Positions 20,057-33,204 of a DNA stretch of 64,000 bases are shown here, piece by piece. Each line of letters begins with the position of its first letter. Within the stretch, counting starts at the first letter, position 1. The position numbers and the translations under genes were made by a program. The notes below the pieces were generated by a model, which was given only the letters and a program-made list of their open reading frames with translations, was not told where the DNA came from and did not search any database. This DNA is from Antilocapra americana (Eukaryota > Chordata > Mammalia > Artiodactyla > Antilocapridae), in NCBI GenBank assembly GCA_007570785.1, contig ML662445.1, positions 1,525,614-1,589,613 on the forward strand, read 5' to 3'.

Positions 20057-20298
20057 TTTTTTGTTAGTTTTGCCATACAATGACATGATATCGCCTTGGG
20101 TTTACATATGCTCCCCCTCTAGAACCCCCCCTCCCTCCTCCCTCCCTCCTCCCTCCCCCCAGGAAATCTCGATGCACCAGCCCCGAGCATCAATCCTGGG
20201 CTGGCAATTGATTACACATATGATAATTAACATGTTTCAATGCCATTCTCCCATATCATCCCACCCTTGCCCTCATCCACAGAGTCCACGAGTCTGTT
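20057..20298 (-). mobile_element. Young ruminant L1 3' end, antisense, with target-site duplication
   Basis: Same L1 3' end as at 18233 but only about 240 bp: poly-T, gttttgccatacaatgacat, C/T-rich tract 20124-20161, aaatctcgatgcaccagcc, ending cacgagtctgtt. The direct repeat ctatagttagatttt brackets it at 20042-20056 and 20299-20313. The first five bases of the right copy could also be L1 sequence, so at least 10 bp of the duplication is secure. No coding sequence. Confidence 0.95.
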
Positions 20299-20313
20299 CT
20301 ATAGTTAGATTTT

Positions 20314-22160
20314 GATCAACATCACTTTCAGAAGGCTTTGGAAGAAGGATGACGAACTTACCTTCTACTGGCCTTGAAATCTGAGCACTGCGAAGCTCTT
20401 GTCTTAGTCAAATTGCCATCTTTCTGAATCACATGAAGTCTGTTTCTGCTGTATAGGTTAGCCCTCAGGTTTTTGAATTGCTGGGAAGTCTTTTTGCACC
20501 TTTGGCAATCTCTCTCTGTCATGTTTTCCTAGTTTTTGGAAAATAGTTAATTCCGGATTATCAAGATTTTAAACTTTCATGCCACACTATACAGTCAATA
20601 AAAGTCTTTTAAAATTTCCTCCAGCTTCTCCTTACTCTCCAAGTACACTGCTGTTTTCTTTCTCATCTTGCTCCACCAGAAGTGAAAGAACATTTTGTTA
20701 TTTTCTTGCTTAGAAAGGAGAAATTAACTTCCAGATTTACGTCTATGTAGCTTTCCATGCATCTTTAGCTCTCTGATAGGTGTGAAAACTATGGTTTTCT
20801 AGCTTTATCCAAATTAAATAACTAACTTATGATTGGAGTAGAAGCAATAGTCTCTTGTTTCTCTCTAGATCCTTATTGAAAACAGAAGTCCAGGTGCTTT
20901 CTCTTATGGAACAAGGTCCAGTGTGTAAGTACATGACCATGAAATTTACCATCCAAGCAGGAACATTTCTTAGAGTAAAAGGGAATGATAAAAGCAACTA
21001 AAATTATGTAACTAGAGTGTTTATTTATTGACTGACAATTTAGTTTAATTTTATTGATTAATCCATAAAATAGTCCTATTCAAAACTATTATAAAATTAT
21101 TTGTTTTGTTGAAACATAGATATAACATTTTTATAATGTAAAGCAAACCTTTAGCAATTCTAACTAACATTGAATATTATATATGAACATGTATATTAAT
21201 TATTTATGCATAACAAATTTATTAATTTATTAATACATTGGGTGTTTAAATAAGCATAAGCAGTATAATTGCACATTCTTGGGACATGCCCATGATATGA
21301 TCAATTTCTAAGGCATATCTGTCTCCATACCAAAGTCTTCACATTGTTCTGAATTTTTTTTTAAATCTCTTATTATTTTGACTTTGTATATAATTTCTCT
21401 TAGTTATTCTTCAAAAGTTGAATTTATCATTAATAAGATTAAAATTACTGACATTATCAATAGACTCTTCCATAAACCATACTTTTTTTTTCAGAAAATT
21501 CTATTTTTAATACAGAGATACTTGGTAAGCAAAAAAATTCTCCTAAATGGAAGATATTCTTAATTCTATTTTTTAAATTGAGCTGTATACATATTTCAGC
21601 CTCTTGATTTTCTCAATTACTACCTTTCCCTCTTTATTTAGGGGTAAAAAACAAGCAAACAAAAAACCTCATAAATAGAACAACACATAATAAAAGCTCT
21701 GTTATTAAGGTAGTCTGTTAATGATTCTGAGTAAATTTTTCCAAATTCAGATGCTGTAAAATCATACGTACTCTCAATTTTGTTCTCCTGCATTCAGGAT
21801 ATTAATGACTATAGTAGAAGGTCCATCAGAAACAAGTTACTATAAATTAAGCTATGCCATATCTCATTAATAAATTCTAAAACTAAATCTTGCAAACTCC
21901 CTGAATAGGTGGCATTTACCTTGCTCAGTTCCTTTCTTACTTTATGGGCATATTTCTGTCTTCTTCTTTGCAAATTATTTTTTTTTCTTCAAGGAGTGAT
22001 TTGTGATGCACTTCACCAAAGCTTCAAAAACTGAAGTTTTCTGAAAAAGCTTTGATTTGTTGTTAAGGGTTTGATTTAAATGGTTTTGTTAAATATCTCT
22101 AAATAATGTACAAAAAGAAATAAGATGTAGAGGCATTATTTAGAACTTCTTTTTGCCTTT
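20314..22160. other. Unassigned AT-rich DNA
   Basis: 1.85 kb with strong AT bias and homopolymer runs. No reading frame over about 60 codons and no recognised family; highly diverged L1 cannot be excluded. Confidence 0.4.
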
Positions 22161-22445
22161 TCATGGGGTTCTCAAGGCAAGAATACTGAAGTGGTTTGCC
22201 ATTACCTTCTCCAATATTTTGGTCTCCTGATGCAAAGAACTGGCTTTTTGGAAAAGACCCTGATGCTGGGAAAGATTGAAGGCAGGAGGAGAAGGGAGTG
22301 ACAGAGAATGAGATGGTCGGGTGATATCACCAACTCAATGAACATGAATTTGAGCAAGCTCCAGGAGTTGGTGATGGCCAGGGAAGACTGATGTGTCCAT
22401 GGGGCTGCAAAGAGTTGGACACAGTTGAACAACTGAACTGAACTA
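22161..22445 (+). mobile_element. Mosaic: antisense Bov-tA piece joined to sense BovB tail
   Basis: Positions 22161-22213 (catggggttctcaaggcaag, ttgccattaccttctccaa) are Bov-tA body on the minus strand. From about 22214 (tattttggtctcctgatgca) to 22445 the sequence is BovB 3' end on the plus strand (ccctgatgctgggaaagatt, ggcaggaggagaagggagtg, tgcaaagagttggacac) with an (ACTGA)n end. The two orientations meet head to head, so the element is rearranged. Confidence 0.85.
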
Positions 22446-23046
22446 TTTAGAACATATTTGATTTTATCACAGGACACTTGGGTTGATACCCAAAAGAGCT
22501 CTTTAATGCTCAATTGTCATGTATGTTTGATGATGGACGTTTCTACTATTATGCCAAAATAACCTTTTATAGCCAACAGTAGTTTCCTCACTAAATTTCA
22601 TAATTCAGTATTCTGTATAATATAGAATATTAAATTTTTGCAAGCACAGCTCTTATTTCCATTGGTAGAATACCATACCTTGCCTGAATGAAATTATAAA
22701 TTATGCCTACATGAAAACCAATTTTAGACACACTGGTACTTAAAAGGCTTTGTAATTAAGTAAGAATATTATTTTTACCATAATGCTATTTTCCCCAAAT
22801 TTGCATTTTCAGTATCAGCACCAAAGCAAATAATTTTATATAGTGTTATTTTATCTAACTTTATAACATTCATAATAAGCTCACAGATTTCACTTTTAAC
22901 AGAATGAACTCAAATTTGGATTCTGAAAAGTGACTGTAAATATTGATCCATCATTAAAAATAATAACTTTTTAATTTAAACTATCTAATTTAAAACTCTC
23001 ATTTTATCTGAATGAAAAGTTATACTTCTTAGAATGCTATTTAAAG
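22446..23046. other. Unassigned AT-rich DNA
   Basis: Very AT-rich, no recognised element or frame. Confidence 0.4.
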
Positions 23047-23155
23047 ACTCCTGAATTCCCTGGTGGTCCAGTGGCTAGGACTTAGCACCCCATGTTGCTC
23101 ATGTAAGCAGACTGATCATAGCATTGCCAGGGGTTGTGCGGTACAGTCAAAAAAA
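23047..23155 (+). mobile_element. CHR-type tRNA-derived SINE, sense
   Basis: ttccctggtggtccagtggc starts the head of the cetartiodactyl CHR family (SINE2/tRNA-Glu derived). The element ends gttgtgcggtacagtc followed by an A-rich tail. About 110 bp with a mutated B-box region. Found in whales, hippos and ruminants, so older than Bov-tA. Confidence 0.8.
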
Positions 23156-24744
23156 GAAGAAATGAAAATCAGTTCTTTTCATTCTTTTATGCTTTCTGCA
23201 TACATTCTTTAATACAAAGATTATGGAATCACAGTGGATTGTAAAAAATTATTAAGAGGATAAGGAAATATGATCCAGGTTGAAACTGTCTTGACTAAAT
23301 CAATTTTGAGGAAAGTAGAATCAATCTGGTTACTGAGCATATCTACTCAGCAAAGTAGGAGTTATTTCAAGCCTAAACAAACATCCTCAAACCAAACCAA
23401 ATAATCAAATTATCTCATTTTTATTGATCTCTTTCTCATTTAGTTGCATTAATTTTTTATCATTAGTGTAGTTGAACTAATTTAACATTTTTCATTGGAA
23501 TTAAATAAAATGATTGCTTCCCTGTTCTCCAGTTTGTTCAGATTCAGTCATTTCATCTTTAAAAGGACACATATTTGTGGGTTATTATGTATCTCCCCAC
23601 TCTTCTTTATAAACAAGGAGTAAATAGTTCACCCACATTCTTATTTTAGTTAGATTTGACATCTTTCTGGATTGGTTGGAATGAAATCTTAACTTCAAGG
23701 CATCACGGATCATTTTACAACTCTAGTCTTCATAAAAATCATCTTTAATAATACACTCAAGCCCGACATCTGATGCCACTTAAAAAATGTAGGTGTCTTG
23801 CAAATAGATAACTTGTGATGTTGATAGACGTATTTTACCTAGAAGTTTTGATTAGCTGCCAATTATTTCCTCAAAGGTAATATATTATCTGCCTCTTCAT
23901 CGTTTTTGAAAATTTAATAGGCTTATAGGCATACTACCATATTGGGAGGAAATTGTTTTATTTAAAAACAAAAGAAGAAAATTGTTTCCTTGCCAATAGT
24001 TATATTATTTGAAGAACAGTCCTCGATCCTCTACTAATTGTGAATCTTTGTTTGATCACTCTCTTTATTAATTGTTAGGGGATCATGAACATATTACTAG
24101 CATTGGGAACTCTGTTCGAGCACATTCTTGCTTCTTTCAGGACTCCTTCAAACAAAACATATCAGGCATTCCTAAGAGTCCACATGTAGAGATATTTTGT
24201 GGATTCAAAACTGATGTTTTTAATTTTGAGTTTTCTCTTCTTTTTCCCTCTGTTTTCCAAATTATCAGACCTTCTGTAGTATTTCATGCTACATTTAAAA
24301 TAAAACTGAAACAATTATTGGACATAATGTAAATTCAATCACTGTGATAGTTTGGCCTGCGGTATGGAAGGACGCAGAGAGAGATGATAGATATTTAACT
24401 TAGTCAACTTGGTTTATTGGCCCAAACTATCTGTGTTCGTGATTTCTGCTATGATGAGCATGAACGTGCTACGAGTGTATCATGGGGGAAGGAGAGTCCT
24501 CTCCTGTGGATTATACCAAAGGGAGGAGAATACAGGAAGTGAGAAAAGCTATAGTCACTTGTGAAAATCATTTTTTTTCCTTATCTCATATTCAAATAAA
24601 AAAGTGCATAGTACTGCCAGGATGTCAATTCCTTCTTGCAACAAACTGACTTGACCTGCTCAGGAGAAGAAGTCAAACATACTGGGCTGTCAGGAGCTGC
24701 TTGGCCTGTCAGCCAATACTCTGAGCATCTTTCTTAAATGACAG
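23156..24744. other. Unassigned AT-rich DNA
   Basis: No element recognised. A plus-strand frame of 86 codons at 24072-24332 has no recognisable domain. Repeat-poor sequence. Confidence 0.4.
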
Positions 24745-24930
24745 AAATGTGTAGAACAGACATTGGTTATCAACTGGCTCAGGTCCTCATTTAACAAATG
24801 AAATGGGCTTTCCAGGGAGGCATAGTCACTCACTTGAGATCACACAGTTCATGGGGCAAAGAGACAGCTAAAACCTGCTTTGCCAAAGCTGGTTCCATCT
24901 CCACTACGTAGCCCTCTGCCTGATCCTCCC
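24745..24930 (+). mobile_element. MIR SINE
   Basis: ctcatttaacaaatgaaatg, cttgagatcacacagttcat and the trailing ccatctccactacgtagccc follow the MIR layout (CCCATTTTACAGATGAGGAAA, then TTGCCCAAGGTCACACAGC, then the 3' core). Ancient and non-functional. Confidence 0.65.
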
Positions 24931-26335
24931 CCCGAGAAAACCACACCATCACAGGTCAGCTGGTCACAGTTTGATTAAAAGTCAACAATAATGCTTTGGA
25001 TTGCAAGCATACCCACCAACTGGAAACCAGGCGCTAAGCTTGCCTTGCAGAGAGCTGACCTAAGTCATTCAGACAACTCTGAGGGGATCTCAAGACAAGG
25101 TCACCACCGGGGAATGAAGGGAATCTGAGCTTGGCTTGTACACTTTCACAAATGCATCTGCTTTACCACAAGCATGCTTTGAAAAGAGATTCCTCGGGCT
25201 TCGTTTTATTAGAAAAACTCTTTTAATTGACAGACAGACAAAACACCGAGATCTTTCAGCGTATTGTTTCCCTTAAGACCATGACTGACCCGGGAGTGTG
25301 TACTTTCTTCACCATCTTGTTTACGAATATTGGGGTCGGATTTAGTGCGTGAATCATCCAGTTCACCCACGAAAGCCGAGAACCAAGCTCAAGTGTCAGA
25401 CTGAAAGCCTTGCTTCCCAGCACACCATGCAGAGCTCTGGAGGAGGGGCAGGTTACTGCACAGGGCAGCAAGGAAGAAGGGGTGAGATATAAATACCAGG
25501 ATGGTCTTGGGCTCTGGGCCCTGCTTTTAGAGGCTCTGCTTCCCCTGTGAAGTCAGGTGCCTTCCCTCCTGTCCGGCTCCTGCTGCACAAACCTGCCTCT
25601 CCCACCCCTGTGGTCTGATCAGCACAGTGTGTCCTGCTTCCCAGGGATTTCCCCCGAGCTAGAAGAAGTCATCTTCACCCACTATATGACAAAGACTTTT
25701 GTTTATGTTAATTATTACACATAGAAAGTTCTCTAAAAATAAGTGGCATTTAAAAAATGATATGCAGACAATTCAGTTATAATTTCCACTGAAAGGTGTT
25801 TTCATGCTGTTTCATATGTGTGGTCTCGAAGTCCAGGGGTGCACTGGGCCTGTCACTCACACACCCACCCTAGTTCTTGGGAGATCCTTCTGCAGCCAGC
25901 CCTTGGTCAACTTGCTCAGTAATGTCGCTAGTTAGGGCATGCTGAGTGGGAAGAAAATAACCCTCTGTGAAGAATATTCCCAAGTCTAAAATGATCCATG
26001 CTGAAAACTGTACCTGGGATGAAAAATAAATATATGAACCCAAGCTAAACTTGAATTCTAGGCATATGAGATGGTGCTAGAAGGTGGACTCGTTTTGCTT
26101 AATTTATGAAATTCAAGCCACTCAAGTACTGAGATAATTTGGAGTTCACTTTTCTGTTTGAGCCATTTAACCATTCATGAGTAATTCCTGCATGGTTACT
26201 GGAGGCTGGTGATTACTGACTTAATTTATACCACTGGCCTCCAGCGAAAGATATTTTTACCTCCTCTGTAAATGCTTCAGTTATAAGTCTATGCATCTCT
26301 GAAAATTAATATAATCTGTAGCCATATTCTCTATA
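24931..26335. other. Unassigned DNA
   Basis: No repeat or exon recognised. Slight GC increase at 25400-25680. A minus-strand frame of 71 codons at 25256-25471 has no domain. Confidence 0.4.
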
Positions 26336-26460
26336 TGTGTGCATGCTCAGTTGTGTCTGACCCTGTGACCCCATGGACTGTAGCCTGCCAGAATCCTCTG
26401 TCCATGAAATTCTCCAGGCAAGAAATACTGGACTGGCTTGCCATTTCCTTCTCCAATATT
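26336..26460 (-). mobile_element. Bov-tA SINE fragment, antisense
   Basis: Plus strand gcatgctcagttgtgtctga, ccccatggactgtagcctgc, attctccaggcaagaaatac and ttgccatttccttctccaat are the complement of the Bov-tA 3' body. The tRNA-like head is missing (5'-truncated). Confidence 0.9.
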
Positions 26461-27239
26461 CCCTCTATGATACAGCAAATAAATTTTTGCAAATAATGCA
26501 TGCATTTCGTTTTCTGGGCGAGTTTCAATGATCAATTACCTAGTGATGTAACTGGTTCACCAATTTTTGCTAAATCCGCCAGAAATGAAAAGATTCAGGT
26601 AAATTTTGGTGTGGCTCCATTATGTAAGTTCATTTCGCCTAAATGTTACTTTCCTGTATTTACGCCCAGCTTTTCAGATAATTTTTTTGTGAGACAGTGC
26701 TTTCCTTTTTCACTATAAGGTGTACCAAGGAAAAGAGTAACAATAAGAAGCTGAAACAATCTATATACCAAGCATGTAAACTGAGGTCAAGAACTTGAAT
26801 GCCAAGGCAATTCAGGCTAAAATGGCTAAAAGCCTTTTTGTTTCTGACAAGATATGTAAGTTCTGAGGCATAGAGATCCTTCTGGAAAATTTACCCATTT
26901 CTCCACCCAGACAAAATGTTTCCCCCTTTTGTTCTGGAGTGAACGTCTCCAAATGGTACCTAGCCTGAAATTACTTGCCCAGGTGACTTATTTAAGAATC
27001 TCGACACCCCCAGGACAGGAAGAGGGGGTCACTTTGCTCCCATTTTGTCGGGAGCTCACGGGGGCTCAGATGAACTGCCAGCAAGCTAAACCTTGCCAAG
27101 CTCTTCTGCTCGGCATGCGGCTGTGTCTGCATCACTCTGGAGCGATCTCACTTGCATCCCTCAAGATGCAGAACAGCAAGGAGCAATGTCCCTTTAAGCA
27201 AGCTGTACAGAAAGTGTCCCGAGCCGCGTGACTGCCACA
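26461..27239. other. Unassigned repeat-poor DNA
   Basis: No mobile element recognised. The 100-codon frame at 26929-27231 has no domain I recognise and no neighbouring exon signal that I can defend. Confidence 0.4.
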
Positions 27240-28450
27240 GCAGACAGTGCTCGCTGCCGAGCCCTCTTTCCTGAAGAGCCCCCCTCAAATCCGAGAGATG
27301 GGGAGCGGCGAAGCCTGGCTGTGCGTCCTCGCACCAACCGAAGGCATAATCACGAAGCTAGCGGATGGGATGCAGAAATATGCAGCCCTCGGAAATGGAT
27401 TAAATGCACATACATTTTGTAATGAGTGACTGTAATGAAAGTCAAATGAATTATAATAAAATATGGAGTTTTAAAAAAGAAAACGGCTCACTGCATAATG
27501 TTGCTGGGGAAACATGGAACAGTTTTTCACTGCGTGCTATTGTCAAAGTAAATAACTACCCAAGACAAACTTACAAAGTGCTTTTAACTTTAATGTGATG
27601 CAGAGAGTCAGTCATTTAATTTGTTAATTAGTATTATGCCAGAAACTATCTATTCAATATGAAGCAAATATGTTTACAATCTTATCTGCCATCTGTTTAA
27701 TAGATGGGAGAATACTTAGAGCTGGATTCTCAAAGAGGGTTGGTGAAAATTTGTTCCACAATTAGCGCAGCAGATTTTTTAATTCTGGAAGAATTTTGCA
27801 TGTGCGGGGAGCACCTCCACCAAGGAGACAGTACATCACAGCGCTGCTGCTGGAGATGGGCGGCTGCCTCTAATGAGGTTCGGCAGATGCTATACAAATT
27901 TAACGAGTGAGGAAAATTTTTTAAAAGATACCTATGAAGGCTCTGATGTATCTACATAAATATAACAGCAGCTCGCAGAAGATAGAACTGGCTTGGCCCA
28001 AAAAGAATGTTAAGTCCAGATTTAGAGATGAGTAACGTCAGGCTCTGTCTGCGGATGGCACACACTGCTTCTGTGGCCATTTTTCCAAGATTTCACCCAA
28101 GCAAACTTCCGCGAGCAGCACCCTCGCCACGAAGAGGCATTCTCCAGGCGCTTTTAAACAGCTGCTTAAGCATGCACTTTGAACCATTATTTGAAAGAGA
28201 TTTGGAAACAGAATCGGTGATAATCGGGTGTCAGTGGGAGTGTGGCTGCTTTCGCTCTGGGCGGAGAGCAGCCAGGCTCAGCCCTAGCCCCGCAGCCCTC
28301 AGAGAGCCCTGGACCGAGTCTGTTCCCTCTCCCCGCCGCTCCTCTAGCGCCAGGCCGCTGACGACCTCGGCTCGCATTAATGCTCTTTGATGATTTCCTC
28401 CAACTCACATTGCACTATATTTCCTCTTTCATTAAAGATCCGGGTTTTAT
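27240..28450. promoter_or_regulatory. Candidate conserved non-coding block
   Basis: 1.2 kb free of recognisable repeats. It contains homeodomain-type TAATTA/ATTA-rich strings (tttaatttgttaattagtat at 27616), long runs that look under constraint (gctgctggagatgggcggct, tctaatgaggttcggcagat), and a CpG-containing stretch at 28240-28380. This is the texture of vertebrate developmental enhancers. No open exon with splice signals was recognised. Conservation itself cannot be seen from one sequence, so this is an inference. Confidence 0.3.
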
Positions 28451-29794
28451 GACTTTTTTTTTTCATAGCATCAATTATCAGCCAAGTACACCTTCAAGAA
28501 TTTGGCTAAATACGTCATTGAGCATTTGTACAAGAACACAGTTGAGAGTCATCGTTTGCTGACATGCCAATACACCCTGCTTTTGCCAATACTGTGGATT
28601 ATGGGCAAATCAAAACAAAAACCTGTATTATGACATGTGCTCCTGATTAACTCTCGTGCCTACTGTTGTTTACGAGCACTGCTAAAATTGGTTCTCTGTT
28701 TTCAGCTCCTCTCTTAGCTTCAGAGAAAAAACAGTATCCGTTTCAATAGCTCATCTTCCTGTGTTTTGGGGCTGCTCCTCTGGAATTCTCTGAAGATGTG
28801 TGATCCTTGTGGAAAGGATAACAAATAATATCTAGGAAGAAATCCTGATGGCGGTTGTGCACCCTAATTAATTGTTCTGTTCCCTGGCTGTGTATTCCAG
28901 CCCCTTCCTTCAGACAGCCTCCCCCATGAAGAGGGTTCGTGCTGATGCTACAAGTCCTCTGCAAGGAGCGAAACCTAATGAGGATGTGTGTCACGAGAAG
29001 CTGTTCCAACACTTACATCACTTTCCCTTCTCAACGGTTTTATGGATTATTGTGTGGAACTGACCTCGGCAGCTCCAGCCTTCGTGGGGGCCCACGCTCT
29101 GGGGCTCTGGTGTGCCTAAGGGTCAGCCACAGCCTGGCTGTTTGCTGTCCTTTCACATCAAGTCCTACTTTGCTCATAGGCTGACCCTGGGCTGCAGAAG
29201 GTGTCCCTGGGTCTGGAATCCTATTTTGACCAACTAGAGTAGTCTCCCTAAGTGCGTTTCTGCACCTCTGAACCCCTGCACAATGATGATTTAACCCTGG
29301 AGACGTCTGGAGCATCAGTAGTGTGCCTGTGTAGACACGTCACGTACACGTGTGTTGCATCCAGCAGCTCCGGCCGTCAGGGACCCTATCTTTCAAGCCA
29401 GGATGAAGACTTCTGTATAAACACCTCCCCCATCGTGTCCCCATGCCTTCCCTCCAAAAAGGCGTTTTTGGCTACCAACGATTGGCTGAGTAGGTACCTG
29501 ACTTCTCAGACCCTCTACGCACAATGCAGAAAGTCTGGCGGGGACATTACAGGATCAAACCCGCTGTCACCTCCGCAAACTCAATTCAGCTGCTCCTCAC
29601 AGTGTCTCAGTAGTATCCTAGTAACCTCTTCTGTGAAGCTTCATCTGGTCTGTATTTGCAAACACGATTAAAAAAAAAAAAAGGGGGCCTTGTATTCAGG
29701 GGGAAAAGTCTGTGTTAAATCTCTCCGCAGAACTGCCAGGAGAGGTACGGGCGCCTCTGCGGGCAAGTGTATTTGCCAACATGCCATATGGGAG
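28451..29794. other. Unassigned repeat-poor DNA
   Basis: No repeat recognised. The frame of 139 codons at 29252-29671 lacks any known domain. A poly-A run at 29669-29682 follows that frame but is not preceded by a clear AATAAA. Confidence 0.4.
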
Positions 29795-30425
29795 TCATGG
29801 CTGGGACTTTTTTTTTTCTGGAATAATTAAATGTTGATGGCAGAGTTCAAATGGATCATTAAAATTCAAAAGTGTAAGAAACAGATTTTTTCTTATGTTG
29901 TTGAACGCTCCAGAGGGCCAAATAGCTAGCAGAAGTGAGGCGGGCTGCCGTCCTGTGATCAGCACGCGTCGGGATGGGGCTAATTTGATCATAATATAGT
30001 CATCTCTGAAGATTACAGCTATTCAATTAAATATTCTAATTAACCTGAAGTATTAGGCAAATGATACTAATTACAAATATTCTCCTGAGATTCACAGCAA
30101 TGAAAACCCCACTTGCAACCGATACTTCTGGCCAATGTTTCGTAACACAATGTCCTATATCATAGGCTTTCAGAATATTAAAATGCAGTTAATTTGCCTA
30201 AACCTCATTTGTTTAATGGCATTAGCATTTTGTTTGAAATTGTAATAAACGTACATCCCGCTTTCAAGTAAAATTTAAAATGAGTGTACTCTTGGGGTAA
30301 CTTAAGATTCCTGTTTACAGACCTCGCGTTTTATTCAGGGAGCGGAACAGTTTGAGTTTAACTTTCAGCCATTAAACATATTGAAATTGTTTAAAAATGC
30401 TAATAATTTGTCTTTTCAAATAAGA
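29795..30425. promoter_or_regulatory. Candidate conserved non-coding block, ATTA-rich
   Basis: 630 bp with no repeat signature and dense homeodomain core sites: tcaattaaatattctaatta at about 30023, gatactaattacaaatattc at about 30063, and further ATTA motifs to 30415. Low CpG and no open frame. Resembles ultraconserved-type enhancer sequence. Inference from composition and motif density only. Confidence 0.35.
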
Positions 30426-33204
30426 AAAAAAAAAGGATATTTTGCAGTAAGACTTCCTGCCGTCGCCCATGTGACCAGGCTCCTGCTGCGAGGTCCCGGT
30501 GGTTGAACCTCCCTCGTTTCCAGGAGAAGAGCTGCCGGTGGTCTCAGGGAGGGGTCTTCAGGGTGGGCCCTGCCCTCTCTTTCTCCAGGTCGCCTCTGCT
30601 CCTCCTTACATGATGCTTGCCCCCTGCGCTTGGAGGGTTTCTGCATAGCCATCCTTGGAATTGTAACGCGCTGTCATCAGCGTGGACTCTCACTCCCACC
30701 GTCAGCCCTGTAGGAGGCCCTTCTTTGCCCCCGACCCCCAGAGACACACATCAGATTCCACCCCATCCAGAGCAGCGAGGCTCTCTGCGCCTTCAGGGAC
30801 CAACAGTAGTCCCGGCTGCCCCGCGGCGTGATGCCCACCCACGAGGGGCGCTCCACCAACATCTCTCAAAGCTTGAACTGTGTTGGTGGACCAGAGGCAT
30901 GTGTGCTGGTCTCCAGGCTGCGTCCCAGGGCAGTGTGGGATTTGAGTATTCTTGTAGTCCTTCTGTACAGGAGGTAGAAGCAGAGCTGAGCCCTGGTGTC
31001 AGAGTGATTTACGGCTCGATCGTGTGTGCACTGTCAGGGCAGGAGGGATGGACCACATCATAAAGGGGGGACACAGTGGACATTTTTGCCCTGACTCTGC
31101 CTGGTGACAGGTTCACACGAACAGGGTGCTGGGGGTGGGAGAATAATCCTCCACTCTGGTGCTGAATTGCCCCCTTGGTAAGCTCAGGATTTACAGTAAA
31201 AGCAGAACAAAGTGGAAAAGAGGATGACAGCACCGACTCCACAAAGATGCCCACACTCTCACTGGGGCCCTGGACCAGCTCCAGCGTTTACTTTGGGAAA
31301 AGCGAGCAAGATGATACCATCTCTATTTATGCTGGAACTTAATACAATCCAACATCCCCAGATACATCCTCTGGGGGAGGGGACATGCTAGAGTGATTTA
31401 CTTTTATAAACACTGATGTCATGAAATCACCATGAAGCGCATTGATCTCTCAGAGTCAGAGGAAGTAAGGGAGGGGACTTGCCTTTCTATAAAATGAGCA
31501 GAAGAGAAGAGCAAACACAGGGTGCAGATGGCGCCCAGAGATGGGTGCACATAGAAGACAGCAGACGCAGGGAGGATCCACTTTTTAAGGGGGGGTGGTT
31601 CCAGTGTTTGTGGTCACAGGGCACCTCGATGGATCCCTCGATGAATGAGCCACTGGGTCCCTGGTCAGCTTTCTCCATCCTAGAATTTCATCCGGAGGAA
31701 GGGACCCAGGCTTCAGGGTGGCTGGACTTCACACACATAAGATGTTCACATTTCTAGGGGCTGACGTGTGCCCAGCTCTGCACTGTTTGGCCTTGTGCAG
31801 GTCACAGCTGCTTGCACAGATCTTTATGCGATAGCTCCAGAGGACCATGCGTGCATGGGGCAAATGTGTTTGAGCACAAGATGATGCTGTCAAGGATGTA
31901 CAGCAAGTGGTAGGAGCTGGTTGGAACGGTTCCCGAAGGCATGGAGGCTTGGTGGTAATTGTGAAGCATTCCCAGTAGTAATAGCTTTCTGTCCCAGCCA
32001 CTAAGGAGCACGGCACAAAGGCGCACACAATGTTTCAGTAAAACCTGCACTCTGGTTATCTTCCTAAAAGGAACGTTCTCTGCCCATCACTGAAGCGGCA
32101 GCCCTACCGTGAGCCGAGGAGGAGCTGCAAGTCTCTGTGATTTTGAATCCGGGTCTCTGTTGGCCCCTTCACCGCATGACGGCCAGGCTTGCTGCCCAAG
32201 GCTCCTCACAGTGGCCACGGAGGGAGCAGTGGACAGCTCTCGGCCTGGAGGCCAAGATTAATGAAAAAATAAAGAGACGCACTCAAGGTAGATGAATGAC
32301 AGAAACAAAGTGGACAGAGAAAGATAGGAAGTGAAAATCGAGGAAAAATCTATAGGAAGTGAAATCTATGAGAGACAGAAAGTGGCACTCTCCTTGGGAA
32401 AGAGGCAAAACCTGAGAGTATCATCCGCGGAGGCGAGCACGCCCATTCTGGGAGGTTCCCATCTGGTCCCTCGTCCTGAGCACGGGTCGCTGGCCTGAGT
32501 TCTGCATGAGGAAGGCCTGCTAGAACACAATTCCAGTTTCCACTGAATAATTTCTGTTCTGAGCATTTTCATTCTCTCCTTTAAATAACTGGTGTGAACA
32601 ATGCCACTCAGAGAGATCAAACAATGGTGAATTTTTGTTGGATCGTATTTGTATATTTTTAAAAGGAAAAGCTTTGTGGATAATGAGTCTCTGTTCTTCC
32701 TGGTGAAAGAACAACAGTTTACACTGGTAAACTCTGTGCACTCTGTACTGATGTGTATCTGTTCACTATGTGGCTGCAGCCATTAGGGATGGACTAGAAC
32801 TTGACTTTGGACGTGACATAATCTCATCCTGATGCGAGACTGTAGCAGAAGCGCCCCAGCCCTGGGGTGACCAGGGGCCGAGGGGCTCTGAGACTCAGCC
32901 AAGGCCTCTCTGGAGTTGTTCCCCAGAGGTATCATCTTCTTGGAGGGGGTTCACTCCACCCCCAGCTCTCTGGACTCCAGGACCAGCGGGGCAGACAGCA
33001 CAGCTCTGCTTTTGTTGGGGACACCGGCCAGGCCTCCTATGTCTGCATAGTGCCGAGTGGGAGTGGGGTCCCTGCTGCTACCCCTGAGAACTCGGAGAGC
33101 TAAGCTCATGGGGGATGCTCTGCACCTCTGATGGCCAGCTTCAGCCTCTGCCTACAGTTTTAGCAAACCTGGCCATTCGTGGCAGCCGCATGCTGCTGGA
33201 TCTT
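30426..33204. other. Unassigned 2.8 kb, mixed GC
   Basis: No repeat confidently recognised. 30480-30850 is GC-rich, with plus- and minus-strand frames of 60-148 codons overlapping one another, hence not credible as exons. The rest shows nothing identifiable. Confidence 0.4.

Noticed and set aside
29669..29690. Poly-A run considered as the tail of a processed pseudogene
   Set aside because: No upstream AATAAA at the right distance, no flanking direct repeat, and the upstream frame has no parent gene I recognise.
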